Notes: a model not told the origin generated them from the letters alone. 64,000 nt of DNA from Exercitatus varius (GCF_029577735.1 NZ_JARQTO010000002.1:1-64000); one strand, 5' to 3'; shown: positions 16,314 through 24,911, counted from the stretch's first letter. Numbers and translations are program-made.

Positions 16314-17126
16314 TTATTTTTTCTGGCAATGCGGGCAAACATAGCTGTTGCGTTGTCCGACTAAAAAACTTTCGATTTTTTGCCCGCACTTTGGGCAATT
16401 TTCGCCTTTTTTACCGTAAATTTGTAATTCCTGAACGAAGTAGCCGGGGCGTCCGTCGGGTTGCAGAAAGTCTTTCAGCGTCGTACCGCCTTGGGCGATG
16501 GCGCGGACCAATTCTTTTTTAATGGTTTCCGCCAGCAGCGCCGCCTGGGTTTTGGTGATTTTGCCCGCCGGTTTTTCAGGATGCAACCCGCATTGAAACA
16601 GCACTTCGTTGGCGTAAATATTGCCGACGCCGACTACCACGGCATTATCCATAATGAAGGATTTAAGTGCGGTCAATTTTTTGCGAGATTTTTTGAACAG
16701 ATAATCGCCGTTGAATTCGTCGGAAAGCGGTTCGGGACCCAGTTTGGCAAACAGATGAAATTCATCCGGATTTTCCGTCCAAAGCCAGGCGCCGAAGCGG
16801 CGGGGATCGTTATAACGCATGATTTTGCCGTTACTCATCACAATGTCCAGATGATCGTGTTTATCTACGGTGGCGTCCGGCGGCACAATGCGCACGGAAC
16901 CCGACATGCCGAGGTGACCGACGATATAACCTTGTTCCGTGTGAATAATCAGATATTTCGCCCGACGCGAAAGTGCGGTCACTTTTTGGTGAGAAATTCG
17001 GGCAAGTTCGGGACTGACCGGCCAACGTAATTTAGGCTGGCGAACGACGATTTTTTCGATATAAAAACCGTTCAAATAAGGCGCTATACCGTTTTTGGCG
17101 GTTTCGACTTCGGGAAGTTCGGGCAT
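16314..17126 (-). CDS. mutM: Formamidopyrimidine-DNA glycosylase (Fpg)
   Basis: A 270-residue base-excision glycosylase and AP lyase that removes 8-oxoguanine and ring-opened purines. It begins MPELPEVET, where Pro2 is the catalytic nucleophile after Met removal and Glu3 is the second catalytic residue. The helix-two-turn-helix segment GVGNIYANEVLF and the C-terminal zinc finger CPKCGQ...YVCPHCQ are complete. It lies after rpmB-rpmG, with a terminator between, in the conserved radC-rpmB-rpmG-mutM cluster. Uptake sequences occur near 16671 and 16970, and the variant AAGTGCGGG at 16383 sits within the zinc-finger region. Confidence 0.98.
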   Translation of the reverse strand: MPELPEVETAKNGIAPYLNGFYIEKIVVRQPKLRWPVSPELARISHQKVTALSRRAKYLIIHTEQGYIVGHLGMSGSVRIVPPDATVDKHDHLDIVMSNGKIMRYNDPRRFGAWLWTENPDEFHLFAKLGPEPLSDEFNGDYLFKKSRKKLTALKSFIMDNAVVVGVGNIYANEVLFQCGLHPEKPAGKITKTQAALLAETIKKELVRAIAQGGTTLKDFLQPDGRPGYFVQELQIYGKKGENCPKCGQKIESFLVGQRNSYVCPHCQKK

Positions 17127-17207
17127 ATGGATTTCCGGGAATTTACAAATAGAGGTTCGTCACTATACCATATTTTTTACAGCGGAGTCGTGGCGTTCGG
17201 CAGACAA

Positions 17208-17235
17208 TAAAAAACCCGAATTTTCATTCGGGTTT
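17208..17235 (-). terminator. Terminator of rpmB-rpmG
   Basis: AAACCCGAATGAAAATTCGGGTTT forms a strong stem, and on the minus strand it is followed by TTTATTG. It lies just after the rpmG stop. Confidence 0.85.
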
Positions 17236-17255
17236 CGATTCGGCGTAAAACCAAA

Positions 17256-17426
17256 TTATTTGATTTTGGCTTCACGATAGATAACGTGTTTGCGCACAAC
17301 CGGATCAAATTTTTTGATTTCCATTTTTTCCGGCATGTTACGTTTGTTTTTATCTGTTGTGTAGAAGTGACCGGTTTCCGCTGAAGAAACTAAACGGATT
17401 TTCTCACGAGCGCCTTTAGCTGCCAT
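17256..17426 (-). CDS. rpmG: 50S ribosomal protein L33
   Basis: A 56-residue basic protein beginning MAAKGAREKIRLVSSAETGHFYTT and ending KHVIYREAKIK, the standard bL33 sequence of the large subunit. The Shine-Dalgarno sequence AAGGAGCT is 7 bp before the ATG. It is 11 bp downstream of rpmB and certainly co-transcribed with it. I see no CXXC zinc motif, so this is the zinc-free type. Confidence 0.97.
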   Translation of the reverse strand: MAAKGAREKIRLVSSAETGHFYTTDKNKRNMPEKMEIKKFDPVVRKHVIYREAKIK

Positions 17427-17437
17427 GTTTTAGCTCC

Positions 17438-17674
17438 TTAGATTTTTTCGCCACGAGCACGGATATCAGCCAATACTGCATCGATGCCTTTTTTATCGAT
17501 AATACGCATACCTTTGGCGGTTAAGCGTAAAGTTACAAAACGGTTTTCACTCTCAACCCAGAAACGGTGAGTGTGCAAGTTTGGTAGAAAACGACGACGA
17601 GTCGCATTCAATGCGTGCGAACGGTTGTTACCAACTGCCGGACGTTTGCCTGTTACTTGACAGACTCTAGACAT
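17438..17674 (-). CDS. rpmB: 50S ribosomal protein L28
   Basis: The 78-residue bL28 protein starts MSRVCQVTGKRPAVGNNRSHA and ends LADIRARGEKI, matching E. coli length exactly. I chose the ATG at 17674, with GGAG nine bases upstream, rather than an in-frame start four codons earlier. It is the first gene of an rpmB-rpmG operon with a consensus-like promoter (17803-17831) and a leader of about 120 nt that holds three hairpins. Confidence 0.97.
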   Translation of the reverse strand: MSRVCQVTGKRPAVGNNRSHALNATRRRFLPNLHTHRFWVESENRFVTLRLTAKGMRIIDKKGIDAVLADIRARGEKI

Positions 17675-17696
17675 AATAATCTCCAATAATTAAATA

Positions 17697-17796
17697 TAAG
17701 CTCGAGCTTACGGTTCGGATACAATTTCAAGGAAAGCCTTGAGAGCTACCTCGTCAGGTCGCTCGTTGGTTGCCGACCCGCTTACTATATTAAAGG
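17697..17796 (-). promoter_or_regulatory. Structured 5' leader of rpmB
   Basis: Read on the minus strand, the leader holds three successive hairpins: GGTCG/CGACC (17757-17778), TCAAGG-CTTT-CCTTGA (17727-17742) and the palindrome TAAGCTCGAGCTTA (17697-17710), the last about 20 nt from the rpmB start. This is the place for autogenous control by a ribosomal protein; that role is inferred. Confidence 0.5.
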
Positions 17797-17802
17797 TCGC
17801 AA

Positions 17803-17831
17803 ATTATACTTGCTAAAATCCGTTTTCTCAA
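17803..17831 (-). promoter_or_regulatory. Strong sigma-70 promoter of rpmB-rpmG
   Basis: On the minus strand TTGAGA (17826-17831) and TATAAT (17803-17808) are 17 bp apart. Transcription would start near 17796. Confidence 0.8.
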
Positions 17832-17900
17832 GTGAAAATTGGATTTTCCTTTAAAAAACCGCGAGATTTTACCTGAAAACCGTTGATGAGCCAAGCGGAA

Positions 17901-18563
17901 CTACAGCAGGTCTTGCTCGGCGAAAGAAAAGTAACAGCCTTTTCCGATAATAAAATGATCCAGAATCCGAATTTCCATTAATTCTGCGGCGGCTTGGATT
18001 TGTTTGGTAATCCGTTCGTCGGCGGCGCTGGGTTCCGCCCGTCCCGAAGGATGATTGTGGGCGAGGATAAGCGCGGCGGCATTGCAATATAACGCGGTTT
18101 TGATGATTTCCCGCGGGTAAATCGATGCGGCGTTAATGGTGCCCTGAAACATTTCTTCTTTTTTTATCAGACGATGTTGATTGTCCAAAAACAGTACGCA
18201 GAACACTTCCCGTTCGTAATGTTCCAATTCCGTTTGCAAATAAAGCCTGACGGTGAGCGGATTGGTAAACTCGTGGGTAAAAGCGAGTTGCTCCGCAAGA
18301 TAACGCTTTGTCATTTCCGTGCAAGCCTGTAACTGAATATATTGCGTAATGCCGATTCCTTTAAATTGGCAGAATTGCGTCCGACTGGCGGAAATCAGTC
18401 CGCGTAAAGAGCCGAAATGGCGCAACGCCTCTTGGGAAAGCTGCATAACGGGGCAGTTTTTCATCCCCGTTCGTAGAAAAATTGCCAGTAATTCATGGTT
18501 TTCCAGCGCTTCGGGGCCGAATTTCAGCAATTTTTCTCTGGGCATGAGCGATTGATTTTCCAT
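17901..18563 (-). CDS. radC: RadC-family JAMM/MPN+ protein
   Basis: A 220-residue protein with an N-terminal helix-hairpin-helix-like region (LRGLISASRTQFCQFKGIG) and a C-terminal metal-binding JAMM domain with HNHPSG (169-174) and D182. RadC was once tied to DNA repair, but its biochemical role remains unclear; in H. influenzae it belongs to the competence regulon. The start is the ATG at 18563, preceded by GAGGA; a longer in-frame reading up to 18899 runs into coaBC and has no family similarity. It diverges from coaBC, and a possible CRP-S site lies in the gap. Confidence 0.93.
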   Translation of the reverse strand: MENQSLMPREKLLKFGPEALENHELLAIFLRTGMKNCPVMQLSQEALRHFGSLRGLISASRTQFCQFKGIGITQYIQLQACTEMTKRYLAEQLAFTHEFTNPLTVRLYLQTELEHYEREVFCVLFLDNQHRLIKKEEMFQGTINAASIYPREIIKTALYCNAAALILAHNHPSGRAEPSAADERITKQIQAAAELMEIRILDHFIIGKGCYFSFAEQDLL

Positions 18564-18639
18564 GATTTCCTCAAAAACTTCACAAAAATTGACCGCACTT
18601 TGGCGTATTTTCCCGATTCCCGCCAGATTGGAATTTCGA

Positions 18640-18661
18640 ATTTGGAACGGGGATCGCAAAA
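18640..18661 (-). promoter_or_regulatory. Candidate CRP-S (competence-type) site between radC and coaBC
   Basis: On the minus strand the site begins TTTTGCGATC, an exact match to the first half of the H. influenzae CRP-S consensus (TTTTGCGATC-TAGA-TCGCAAAA). The second half, TTCCAAAT, is degenerate. It is about 88 bp from the radC start. No good -10 box lies at the ideal class II distance, so this is tentative. Confidence 0.4.
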
Positions 18662-18729
18662 TAAAATTTTTTCTTCGGGAAATTTGAAGTAAAATGCTCG
18701 AACTTATAAGATGTGAAAGGGGACTAACA

Positions 18730-19929
18730 ATGTTGAAAGCAAAACGCATTGTCGTGGGAATAACGGGCGGCATTGCGGCGTATAAAAGCATTGAACTGAT
18801 TCGTCTGTTGCGTAAAAACGAGGCGGAAGTCCGTGTGGTGTTGACGCCCGCCGCGGCTGAATTTGTCACGCCTTTAACCTTGCAGGCGATTTCGGGCAAT
18901 CCCGTTTCTCAATCTTTGCTGGATCCGGCCGCCGAGCTGGCCATGGGACACATTGAATTGGCGAAATGGGCGGATGCCGTGTTGATCGCCCCCGCCAGCG
19001 CGGATTTTATCGCCCGTTTAACCGTTGGCATGGCGAACGATTTGTTATCGACCGTTTGTCTTGCCACCGCCTCGCCGATTTTATTAGCGCCGACGATGAA
19101 TCAACAAATGTACGCGCAAACGGTAACGCAGGAGAATATTGCGAAATTAGCCGCGCGCGGGATGAAATTTATCGGTCCGGCCTGCGGTTTTCAGGCTTGC
19201 GGTGATGTGGGCGCGGGGCGTATGTCCGAACCGGGCGAAATTTTCACCGCACTTTCCGAATACTTTGAGCGCAAACGGGATTTAACCGGTTTATCCGTGG
19301 CGATTACCGCGGGACCGACCCGTGAAGCTATCGATCCGGTGCGTTATATCAGTAATCACAGTTCGGGCAAAATGGGCTTTGCTATCGCGGCGGCATTCGC
19401 CGAACGCGGTGCGGAAGTCACACTGATTGCCGGGCCGGTAAATTTAACGACGCCGGCGGGAGTAACACGTATCGATGTTACTTCAGCGCGGGAAATGTGG
19501 CGGGCGGCTTTGGAAAGTGCGGTCAAAAATTCCGTATTTATCGGTTGTGCCGCGGTAGCGGATTACCGTGCGGCGGAAGTGTCGGAACAGAAAATCAAAA
19601 AAACGGGAGATAACGACGAGCTTGCGTTAAAGTTAGTGAAAAACCCGGATATTATTGCCGATGTGGCGCATTTGACCGAACGCCGTCCTTTTGTGGTCGG
19701 TTTCGCGGCGGAAACGCAGGATGTCGAGCGATATGCCCGGGATAAATTGGTGCGCAAAAATCTGGATATGATTTGTGCCAACAATGTGGCGGGAGGAAGC
19801 GTGTTCGGCGCGGATCAAAATGCGTTGCACTTATTTTGGAAAGACGGCGAGAAATTGTTGCCGACCGCTTCCAAAAGCGAATTGGCGAAAACGTTGGTAG
19901 AAGAAATTGTTGCGCGATATCGTGCATGA
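18730..19929 (+). CDS. coaBC: Bifunctional phosphopantothenoylcysteine decarboxylase / phosphopantothenate-cysteine ligase
   Basis: A 399-residue coenzyme A synthesis enzyme, formerly Dfp. The N-terminal CoaC half is a flavin decarboxylase with GITGGIAAYK, active-site H74 in AMGHIELAKWAD and C157 in QACGDVGAGRM. The C-terminal CoaB half ligates cysteine to 4'-phosphopantothenate using CTP, with ITAGPTREAIDPVRYISN, FIGCAAVADYR and KIKK. I chose ATG 18730, with AAGGGGA just upstream, over 18694. It is divergent from radC and begins the coaBC-dut-slmA set. USS copies at 19246 and 19513 are in frame. Confidence 0.97.
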   Translation: MLKAKRIVVGITGGIAAYKSIELIRLLRKNEAEVRVVLTPAAAEFVTPLTLQAISGNPVSQSLLDPAAELAMGHIELAKWADAVLIAPASADFIARLTVGMANDLLSTVCLATASPILLAPTMNQQMYAQTVTQENIAKLAARGMKFIGPACGFQACGDVGAGRMSEPGEIFTALSEYFERKRDLTGLSVAITAGPTREAIDPVRYISNHSSGKMGFAIAAAFAERGAEVTLIAGPVNLTTPAGVTRIDVTSAREMWRAALESAVKNSVFIGCAAVADYRAAEVSEQKIKKTGDNDELALKLVKNPDIIADVAHLTERRPFVVGFAAETQDVERYARDKLVRKNLDMICANNVAGGSVFGADQNALHLFWKDGEKLLPTASKSELAKTLVEEIVARYRA

Positions 19930-19989
19930 TGAATATTTCTCTTTTCACTGCAAAGAAAGGAAAATTAAGAAAGAGTAAAGGGAATCCGA

Positions 19990-20445
19990 ATGAAAAAAAT
20001 TGATGTTAAAATTTTAGATAGCCGTATCGGTACGGAATTTCCGTTGCCCGCCTATGCTACGGCGGGGTCGGCCGGCCTGGATTTGCGGGCTTTGGTTGAT
20101 GAAACCTTTGAAATTCAACCGGGTGAAACCAAATTAATCCCTACCGGTTTATCCGTTTATATCGCCGATCCGCAGTTAGCGGCAGTCATTTTGCCCCGCT
20201 CCGGTTTAGGTCATAAACACGGGATCGTATTAGGTAATTTGGTAGGGTTGATTGACAGTGACTATCAAGGACCGTTAATGGTTTCCATGTGGAATCGCGG
20301 CAGTGAGCCGTTTAAGGTGGAAGCGGGCGATCGTATCGCGCAACTGGTTTTTGTTCCTGTGGTACAAGCCGAATTTAATATTGTGGAAGAATTTGAACAA
20401 ACGGATCGCGGTGAAGGCGGTTTCGGACATTCGGGCAAGAAATAA
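19990..20445 (+). CDS. dut: Deoxyuridine 5'-triphosphate nucleotidohydrolase
   Basis: A 151-residue trimeric dUTPase that hydrolyses dUTP to dUMP, supplying thymidylate precursor and keeping uracil out of DNA. All five family motifs appear in order: GLDLRAL, LPRSGLGHKHG, GLIDSDYQG, GDRIAQLVFVP and the C-terminal GEGGFGHSG. It is 60 bp after coaBC and 3 bp before slmA, the same order as in E. coli. Confidence 0.98.
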   Translation: MKKIDVKILDSRIGTEFPLPAYATAGSAGLDLRALVDETFEIQPGETKLIPTGLSVYIADPQLAAVILPRSGLGHKHGIVLGNLVGLIDSDYQGPLMVSMWNRGSEPFKVEAGDRIAQLVFVPVVQAEFNIVEEFEQTDRGEGGFGHSGKK

Positions 20446-20448
20446 ATT

Positions 20449-21099
20449 ATGGTTGAACAACTCGAAATTGCGGATTTAGAACCTGCACCGGAAACGAATA
20501 CGATAAAAATTGAAAAGCGCAGCGTTAAAGAACGCCGCCAGCAGGTATTGGCCGTTCTCATGAATATGTTACATTCCGAACGCGGCATGGAACGCATGAC
20601 TACGGCGCGTTTAGCGGAAGCCGTCGGTGTTTCGGAAGCGGCATTGTATCGTTATTTCCCCAATAAAACGAAAATGTTTGAAGCGCTGATTGATCATATC
20701 GAAAAAAATCTCTTCACCCGAATTGATCAGGCGAAAGCATTGCAAACCAATACGGTCAGCCGGGTACACGACATTTTATTGATGGTTCTGGATTTCGCCC
20801 GTAAAAATCCGGGATTAACCCGCGTATTAACCGGGCATGCGCTGATGTTTGAAGACGCCCGGCTTCAACTTCGCGTCGCGCAGTTTTTTGATCGTCTTGA
20901 ATTACAATTCGTGAATGTGTTACAAATGAGTAAAATCCGCGAAGGTAAAACTTTTGCGATTGACGAACGAATGATTGCGGCGCATCTTGTCACCTTCTGT
21001 GAGGGGCAGATGATGCGTTTGGTACGCACTAATTTCCGCCGCACGGCAAATCAGGGATTTGAGCAGCAATGGACATTGCTGGAACCGATTTTTGTTTAA
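20449..21099 (+). CDS. slmA: Nucleoid occlusion factor SlmA
   Basis: A 216-residue TetR-type protein that binds specific chromosomal sites and blocks FtsZ ring formation over the nucleoid. The helix-turn-helix is TTARLAEAVGVSEAALYRYFPNKTKMFEALI, near residues 48-79. The protein is some 18 residues longer at the N-terminus than E. coli SlmA; the extra part (EIADLEPAPETNTIK) is acidic and probably flexible. Its ATG is 3 bp after the dut stop, so translation is likely coupled. Its FtsZ-side counterpart zipA is at 47143. Confidence 0.94.
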   Translation: MVEQLEIADLEPAPETNTIKIEKRSVKERRQQVLAVLMNMLHSERGMERMTTARLAEAVGVSEAALYRYFPNKTKMFEALIDHIEKNLFTRIDQAKALQTNTVSRVHDILLMVLDFARKNPGLTRVLTGHALMFEDARLQLRVAQFFDRLELQFVNVLQMSKIREGKTFAIDERMIAAHLVTFCEGQMMRLVRTNFRRTANQGFEQQWTLLEPIFV

Positions 21100-21115
21100 A
21101 CAGATTGGAGGAGGG

Positions 21116-21337
21116 ATGATCATTCCTTGGCAATCCTTAGAAGACGAAACGCTGAAAAATATTGCGGAAAGCTTCGTTTTGCGCGAGGGGACGGATTACG
21201 GATTTGAAGAACTTTCCTTAGAGCAAAAAGTTAACAATTTATTAAGCTTAATTCGTTCGGGAAGTGCGGTGATTGTTTGGTCAGAATTGCATGAAACGAT
21301 TGATATTAAAGATAAAGATTCGTTTTTGACCCGTTAA
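21116..21337 (+). CDS. yheU: YheU/UPF0270 family protein
   Basis: A 73-residue protein starting MIIPWQSLEDETLKNIAESFVLREGTDYG and including VIVWSELHETIDI, a close match to E. coli YheU. Function unknown. The Shine-Dalgarno sequence GGAGGAGG is very strong. It is 28 bp upstream of crp, and yheU lies near crp in other gammaproteobacteria, so the two are probably co-transcribed. A USS at about 21261 is in frame. Confidence 0.93.
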   Translation: MIIPWQSLEDETLKNIAESFVLREGTDYGFEELSLEQKVNNLLSLIRSGSAVIVWSELHETIDIKDKDSFLTR

Positions 21338-21364
21338 GTCAAAGCATAAGTATGGAGTGATTTT

Positions 21365-22033
21365 ATGCTAAAGAAAGAACAGGAATTGGCGGCCGAACCG
21401 GCTGAGCAACAATCGGTGTCGCTTGACCCGACGATAGATTGGTTCGTGTCCCATTGTCATATCCATAAATATCCGACCAAAACAACGTTAATCCATGCGG
21501 GCGAAAAAGCCGATACGCTCTATTATTTAGTGAAGGGCTCGGCGATTGTCATGGCGAAGGATGAAGACGGCAAAGAAATGATTTTGTCGTATCTCAGTGA
21601 AGGCGAATTTTTTGGCGAAGTCGGTTTGTTTGAGGAAAATCAAGTGCGCACGGCTTGGGTGAAAGCGCGGACGTCCTGCGAAGTGGCGGAAGTGTCATAT
21701 AAAAAATTTCGTCAGCTATTGCAAGTGAATCCCGAAATTCTGATGAATTTGGCGGGACAGCTTTCTCATCGTCTGCAAAATACCTCGCGTCAAGTAACCA
21801 ATTTGGCGTTTCTTGATGTCACGGGACGTATTGCGCAAACTCTGATGAACTTGGCAAAACTGCCGGACGCCATGACACATCCGGACGGCATGCAGATTAA
21901 AATTACTCGCCAGGAAATCGGGCAAATGGTGGGATGTTCGCGGGAAACCGTCGGGCGCGTGCTGAAATTGCTGGAAGATGACAACCTGATTGCGGCGCAC
22001 GGCAAAACCATTGTGGTGTTCGGCACCCGTTAA
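21365..22033 (+). CDS. crp: cAMP receptor protein (catabolite activator)
   Basis: A 222-residue global regulator, slightly longer than E. coli CRP (209) at the N-terminus, as in H. influenzae. The cyclic-nucleotide pocket shows GEFFGEVGLFEENQVRTAWVKA, and the dimerisation helix and DNA-binding helix-turn-helix ITRQEIGQMVGCSRETVGRVLKLLE are complete. In Pasteurellaceae it controls sugar use at CRP-N sites and, with Sxy, competence genes at CRP-S sites. Candidate targets in this window are dld and radC/coaBC. A USS-like inverted pair follows the gene. Confidence 0.97.
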   Translation: MLKKEQELAAEPAEQQSVSLDPTIDWFVSHCHIHKYPTKTTLIHAGEKADTLYYLVKGSAIVMAKDEDGKEMILSYLSEGEFFGEVGLFEENQVRTAWVKARTSCEVAEVSYKKFRQLLQVNPEILMNLAGQLSHRLQNTSRQVTNLAFLDVTGRIAQTLMNLAKLPDAMTHPDGMQIKITRQEIGQMVGCSRETVGRVLKLLEDDNLIAAHGKTIVVFGTR

Positions 22034-22049
22034 TATTTGATAAAAACGC

Positions 22050-22115
22050 AAAGTGCGGGCAAAATTTCACGTGTTTTTCACTCGAAAAAATATGTCGAAA
22101 ATTGACCGCACTTTT
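22050..22115 (+). terminator. USS-based hairpin after crp
   Basis: AAAGTGCGGGCAAAATTT and AAAATTGACCGCACTTTTTATT are inverted with a loop of about 30 nt. One arm is the variant uptake sequence AAGTGCGGGC and the other is the standard one. It ends in a T-rich stretch; a terminator is likely but the long loop lowers confidence. Confidence 0.5.
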
Positions 22116-22189
22116 TATTGCAAATAAGAATAGATTTCATCTTTTTAATCCGATATATTTAGTCAGGTATAAGAAGAGAGGAGTGCGCA

Positions 22190-22948
22190 ATGAAAAAAGA
22201 TGAAGTCGGACATAATTTTTTGGCTCGGTTAGGTAAAACCCGCTTACGCCCCGGCGGCCGTAAAGCCACGGAATGGCTGATTGAACAGGGACGTTTTACA
22301 CCGGATAAAAAGGTATTGGAAGTGGCGTGTAATATGGGAACCACCGCTATCGGACTGGCGAAACGGTTCGGTTGTCATATTGAAGGCGTGGATTTGGATG
22401 AAACGGCGTTATCCAAAGCCGAGCGCAATATTGTTGCGCAAGGGGTACGGAATTTGATTCATGTCCAGCGAGCCAATGCGATGAAGTTGCCTTTTGCTGA
22501 TGAAACCTTTGATGTTGTGATTAATGAAGCCATGTTGACAATGTTGCCGTTACCGGCGAAACAAAAAGCGGTGACGGAATATTTTCGCGTACTTAAGCCG
22601 GGCGGTGTGCTGTTAACTCATGATGTGATGTTGACGACGGAAGACAGCGAAACAGTGTTACAACAGCTACGGCAAGCGATTAACGTTACCGTAACGCCGC
22701 TAACCCGAGACGGTTGGAAATCGTTGTTTGAGAAAATTGGTTTTGTTAGAGTGGAGACTTTAAACGGTAATATGACTTTACTTTCGCCGTTGGGAATGAT
22801 TTACGACGAAGGCGTATTGGGAACATTGAGAATTATGAAAAACGCGTTGAAAGCGGAAAATCGCGTCACTTTTAAGAATATGTTCAAAGTGTTTAATGAT
22901 CCCGAGCGAAAGCTGAATTTTATTGCCGTTTGCTGTCGTAAAGCGTAA
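22190..22948 (+). CDS. Class I SAM-dependent methyltransferase
   Basis: A 252-residue protein with the standard SAM-binding fold: motif I VLEVACNMGTTAIG (residues about 40-53), an acidic residue ending strand 2 (IEGVDLDE) and the later strand RVLKPGGVLLTHD near residue 140. This resembles the UbiE/COQ5 group and a conserved Pasteurellaceae protein of unknown substrate (HI_0095-like). It has a good Shine-Dalgarno sequence (GAGGAG) and stands alone between crp and the KefB/C gene. No substrate can be assigned. Confidence 0.85.
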   Translation: MKKDEVGHNFLARLGKTRLRPGGRKATEWLIEQGRFTPDKKVLEVACNMGTTAIGLAKRFGCHIEGVDLDETALSKAERNIVAQGVRNLIHVQRANAMKLPFADETFDVVINEAMLTMLPLPAKQKAVTEYFRVLKPGGVLLTHDVMLTTEDSETVLQQLRQAINVTVTPLTRDGWKSLFEKIGFVRVETLNGNMTLLSPLGMIYDEGVLGTLRIMKNALKAENRVTFKNMFKVFNDPERKLNFIAVCCRKA

Positions 22949-23079
22949 TTGGAAAATCTCCTGCATTTGTTCGGGGGATTTTTTATTTTTCAGGTAAAAG
23001 TGCGGTTAAAATTTGTAAAATTTTTGCTAGAATAATGAAAAATTTTTAATTTCATTTTTTTCGTGGGGAATCGAGTCTG

Positions 23080-24900
23080 ATGGCGGCGGTAGAAGGTGCA
23101 AACCAATTAGTACATGTGGTGACGTTATTAGGTGCGGCAATTATTGCCGTGCCTTTGTTTAAGCGCTTGGGCTTAGGTTCCGTACTGGGTTATCTCGCCG
23201 CCGGTTTGATTATCGGGCCTTTCGGATTACGCTTGTTTACCGAACCGCAATCCATTATTCATGTAGCGGAACTGGGCGTGGTGATGTTTTTGTTTCTGAT
23301 CGGTCTGGAAATGAAACCTTCTCATCTATGGGGATTGCGTAAACAGATTTTCGGGTTGGGGCTGTTACAGGTGCTGCTGAGCGGTTCGCTGGTTATGCTG
23401 GCGGGCAAAATCTGTTTGGGTTTTTCCTGGCAAATGGCATTTATTATCGCTTCGGGTTTTGTGCTGAATTCCACGGCTATCGTGATGCAAATACTGAGCG
23501 AACGCAATGACATGGGGACACCGCGAGGACAGAAAATGATTTCCATTTTGCTGTTTGAAGATTTGCTGATTGTTCCGTTGCTTGCCATAGTGGCTTTTCT
23601 TTCTCCCGTGACCGATAACGCCGCTCACGAACCTTTGTGGCAGAAATTTGCCGTCGGAACGGGTTCCTTAACCATCTTAATCGTGTCGGGAATTTGGTTG
23701 CTGAATCCGTTATTTAAAGCTTTGGCCTGGACCAAATTGCGGGAAATGATGACGGCGGCGGCTTTGTTGGTGGTGCTCGGTTCCGCGTTATTAATGGAAC
23801 ATGCGGGACTTTCTTCTGCGATGGGCGCTTTTGTGGCGGGCGTGTTGTTGTCCAATTCCAGTTTCCGCCATCAGTTGGAAGCGGATATTGAACCGTTCCG
23901 CGGGCTGTTGCTCGGTCTGTTTTTCCTCGGTGTCGGCATGTCTTTGGATCTCGATCTGGTGTTCGCCCATTTCTGGTTTATTTTATTCGGCGTGATAGCC
24001 TTGATGATGGTGAACGGTTTGGGTGTATTCTTGGCGGCATTATTAACCCGTTCCGGCTTTGCCGAAGCGTTGGATCGCGCTTTCGTGATGGCCTTGGGGG
24101 GCGAGTTCGCTTTCGTTATTTTTGCCGCCGCAGCCGGTCAGCGCGTCATTACACCGCAACAGCAAGCCAACGGTATCGCGATTATCGTGTTGTCTATGGT
24201 CTTCAGTCCGCTTTTCATTTTACTTCATAAAAAATATCTGGAGCCGCGTTTACGTAAGCCGGATGAGGAGCGGGAGGCGGATCATATCGATGAAGTCCGG
24301 CCGATTATTATGGTGGGATTCGGTCGTTTCGGGCAGGTTATCAATGAAGTGCTGACCATGACCAATCATAAAGTCACCATTATTGACCGTGACGAAGAAA
24401 TCATTACGGGCATGCGCAAGTTGGGGATAAAAGCCTATTACGGTAACGCGGAGCGTCCGGAAATTCTGCATCATGCGGGCATTGAATCCGCCAAAATGCT
24501 GATTGTGACTTCGGGGAATAAGGCGAAAGCCACGCATATCGTGACGATGGCGCGGAAAATGAATCCGAATCTGCGTATTCTGTCGCGCGCTTATGATTTA
24601 TTCCATGTTTTTGAATTATATGAAAGAGGCGCCGATCGTCAGGTTCGCGAAACCTTTGATTCCGCTTTGCGCACCGCCCGTTATGCGTTGGAAGATTTGG
24701 GCGATATCGACAACGAACGCATTGAGGAAATCACTCGGGTGTATTATGAAGAAAACCGTCATCGCGTCCGTTTGATGGCGATGGTGCATGATCCGAGTTA
24801 TAAGCGGAAATTCCAGAATAAAGAAATGATTAAGGTTGCGCTGGAACACGATCAACAAACCATGGCGAAAATCCAGCAAATTCTGCAACGGGAAGATTAA
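23080..24900 (+). CDS. KefB/KefC-type glutathione-regulated potassium efflux antiporter
   Basis: A 606-residue CPA2-family K+/H+ antiporter. Residues 1 to about 390 form 12-13 membrane helices, with GYLAAGLIIGPFGLRLF, ELGVVMFLFLIGLE and LLFEDLLIVPLLA typical of Kef. The cytoplasmic RCK_N domain begins IIMVGFGRFGQVINEVL near residue 408 (Rossmann GxGxxG) and includes YGNAERPEILHHAGIESA. In E. coli this domain binds glutathione and its adducts to gate K+ efflux during electrophile stress. I cannot decide between KefB and KefC. No kefF/kefG ancillary gene is adjacent. The start codon has only a weak, distant GGGGA. Confidence 0.9.
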   Translation: MAAVEGANQLVHVVTLLGAAIIAVPLFKRLGLGSVLGYLAAGLIIGPFGLRLFTEPQSIIHVAELGVVMFLFLIGLEMKPSHLWGLRKQIFGLGLLQVLLSGSLVMLAGKICLGFSWQMAFIIASGFVLNSTAIVMQILSERNDMGTPRGQKMISILLFEDLLIVPLLAIVAFLSPVTDNAAHEPLWQKFAVGTGSLTILIVSGIWLLNPLFKALAWTKLREMMTAAALLVVLGSALLMEHAGLSSAMGAFVAGVLLSNSSFRHQLEADIEPFRGLLLGLFFLGVGMSLDLDLVFAHFWFILFGVIALMMVNGLGVFLAALLTRSGFAEALDRAFVMALGGEFAFVIFAAAAGQRVITPQQQANGIAIIVLSMVFSPLFILLHKKYLEPRLRKPDEEREADHIDEVRPIIMVGFGRFGQVINEVLTMTNHKVTIIDRDEEIITGMRKLGIKAYYGNAERPEILHHAGIESAKMLIVTSGNKAKATHIVTMARKMNPNLRILSRAYDLFHVFELYERGADRQVRETFDSALRTARYALEDLGDIDNERIEEITRVYYEENRHRVRLMAMVHDPSYKRKFQNKEMIKVALEHDQQTMAKIQQILQRED

Positions 24901-24911
24901 ACGGATAGAAT

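Noticed and set aside
18564..18899. N-terminal extension of radC in frame
   Set aside because: The extra 112 residues overlap coaBC in the opposite strand and have no family similarity; a good ribosome site precedes the ATG at 18563.
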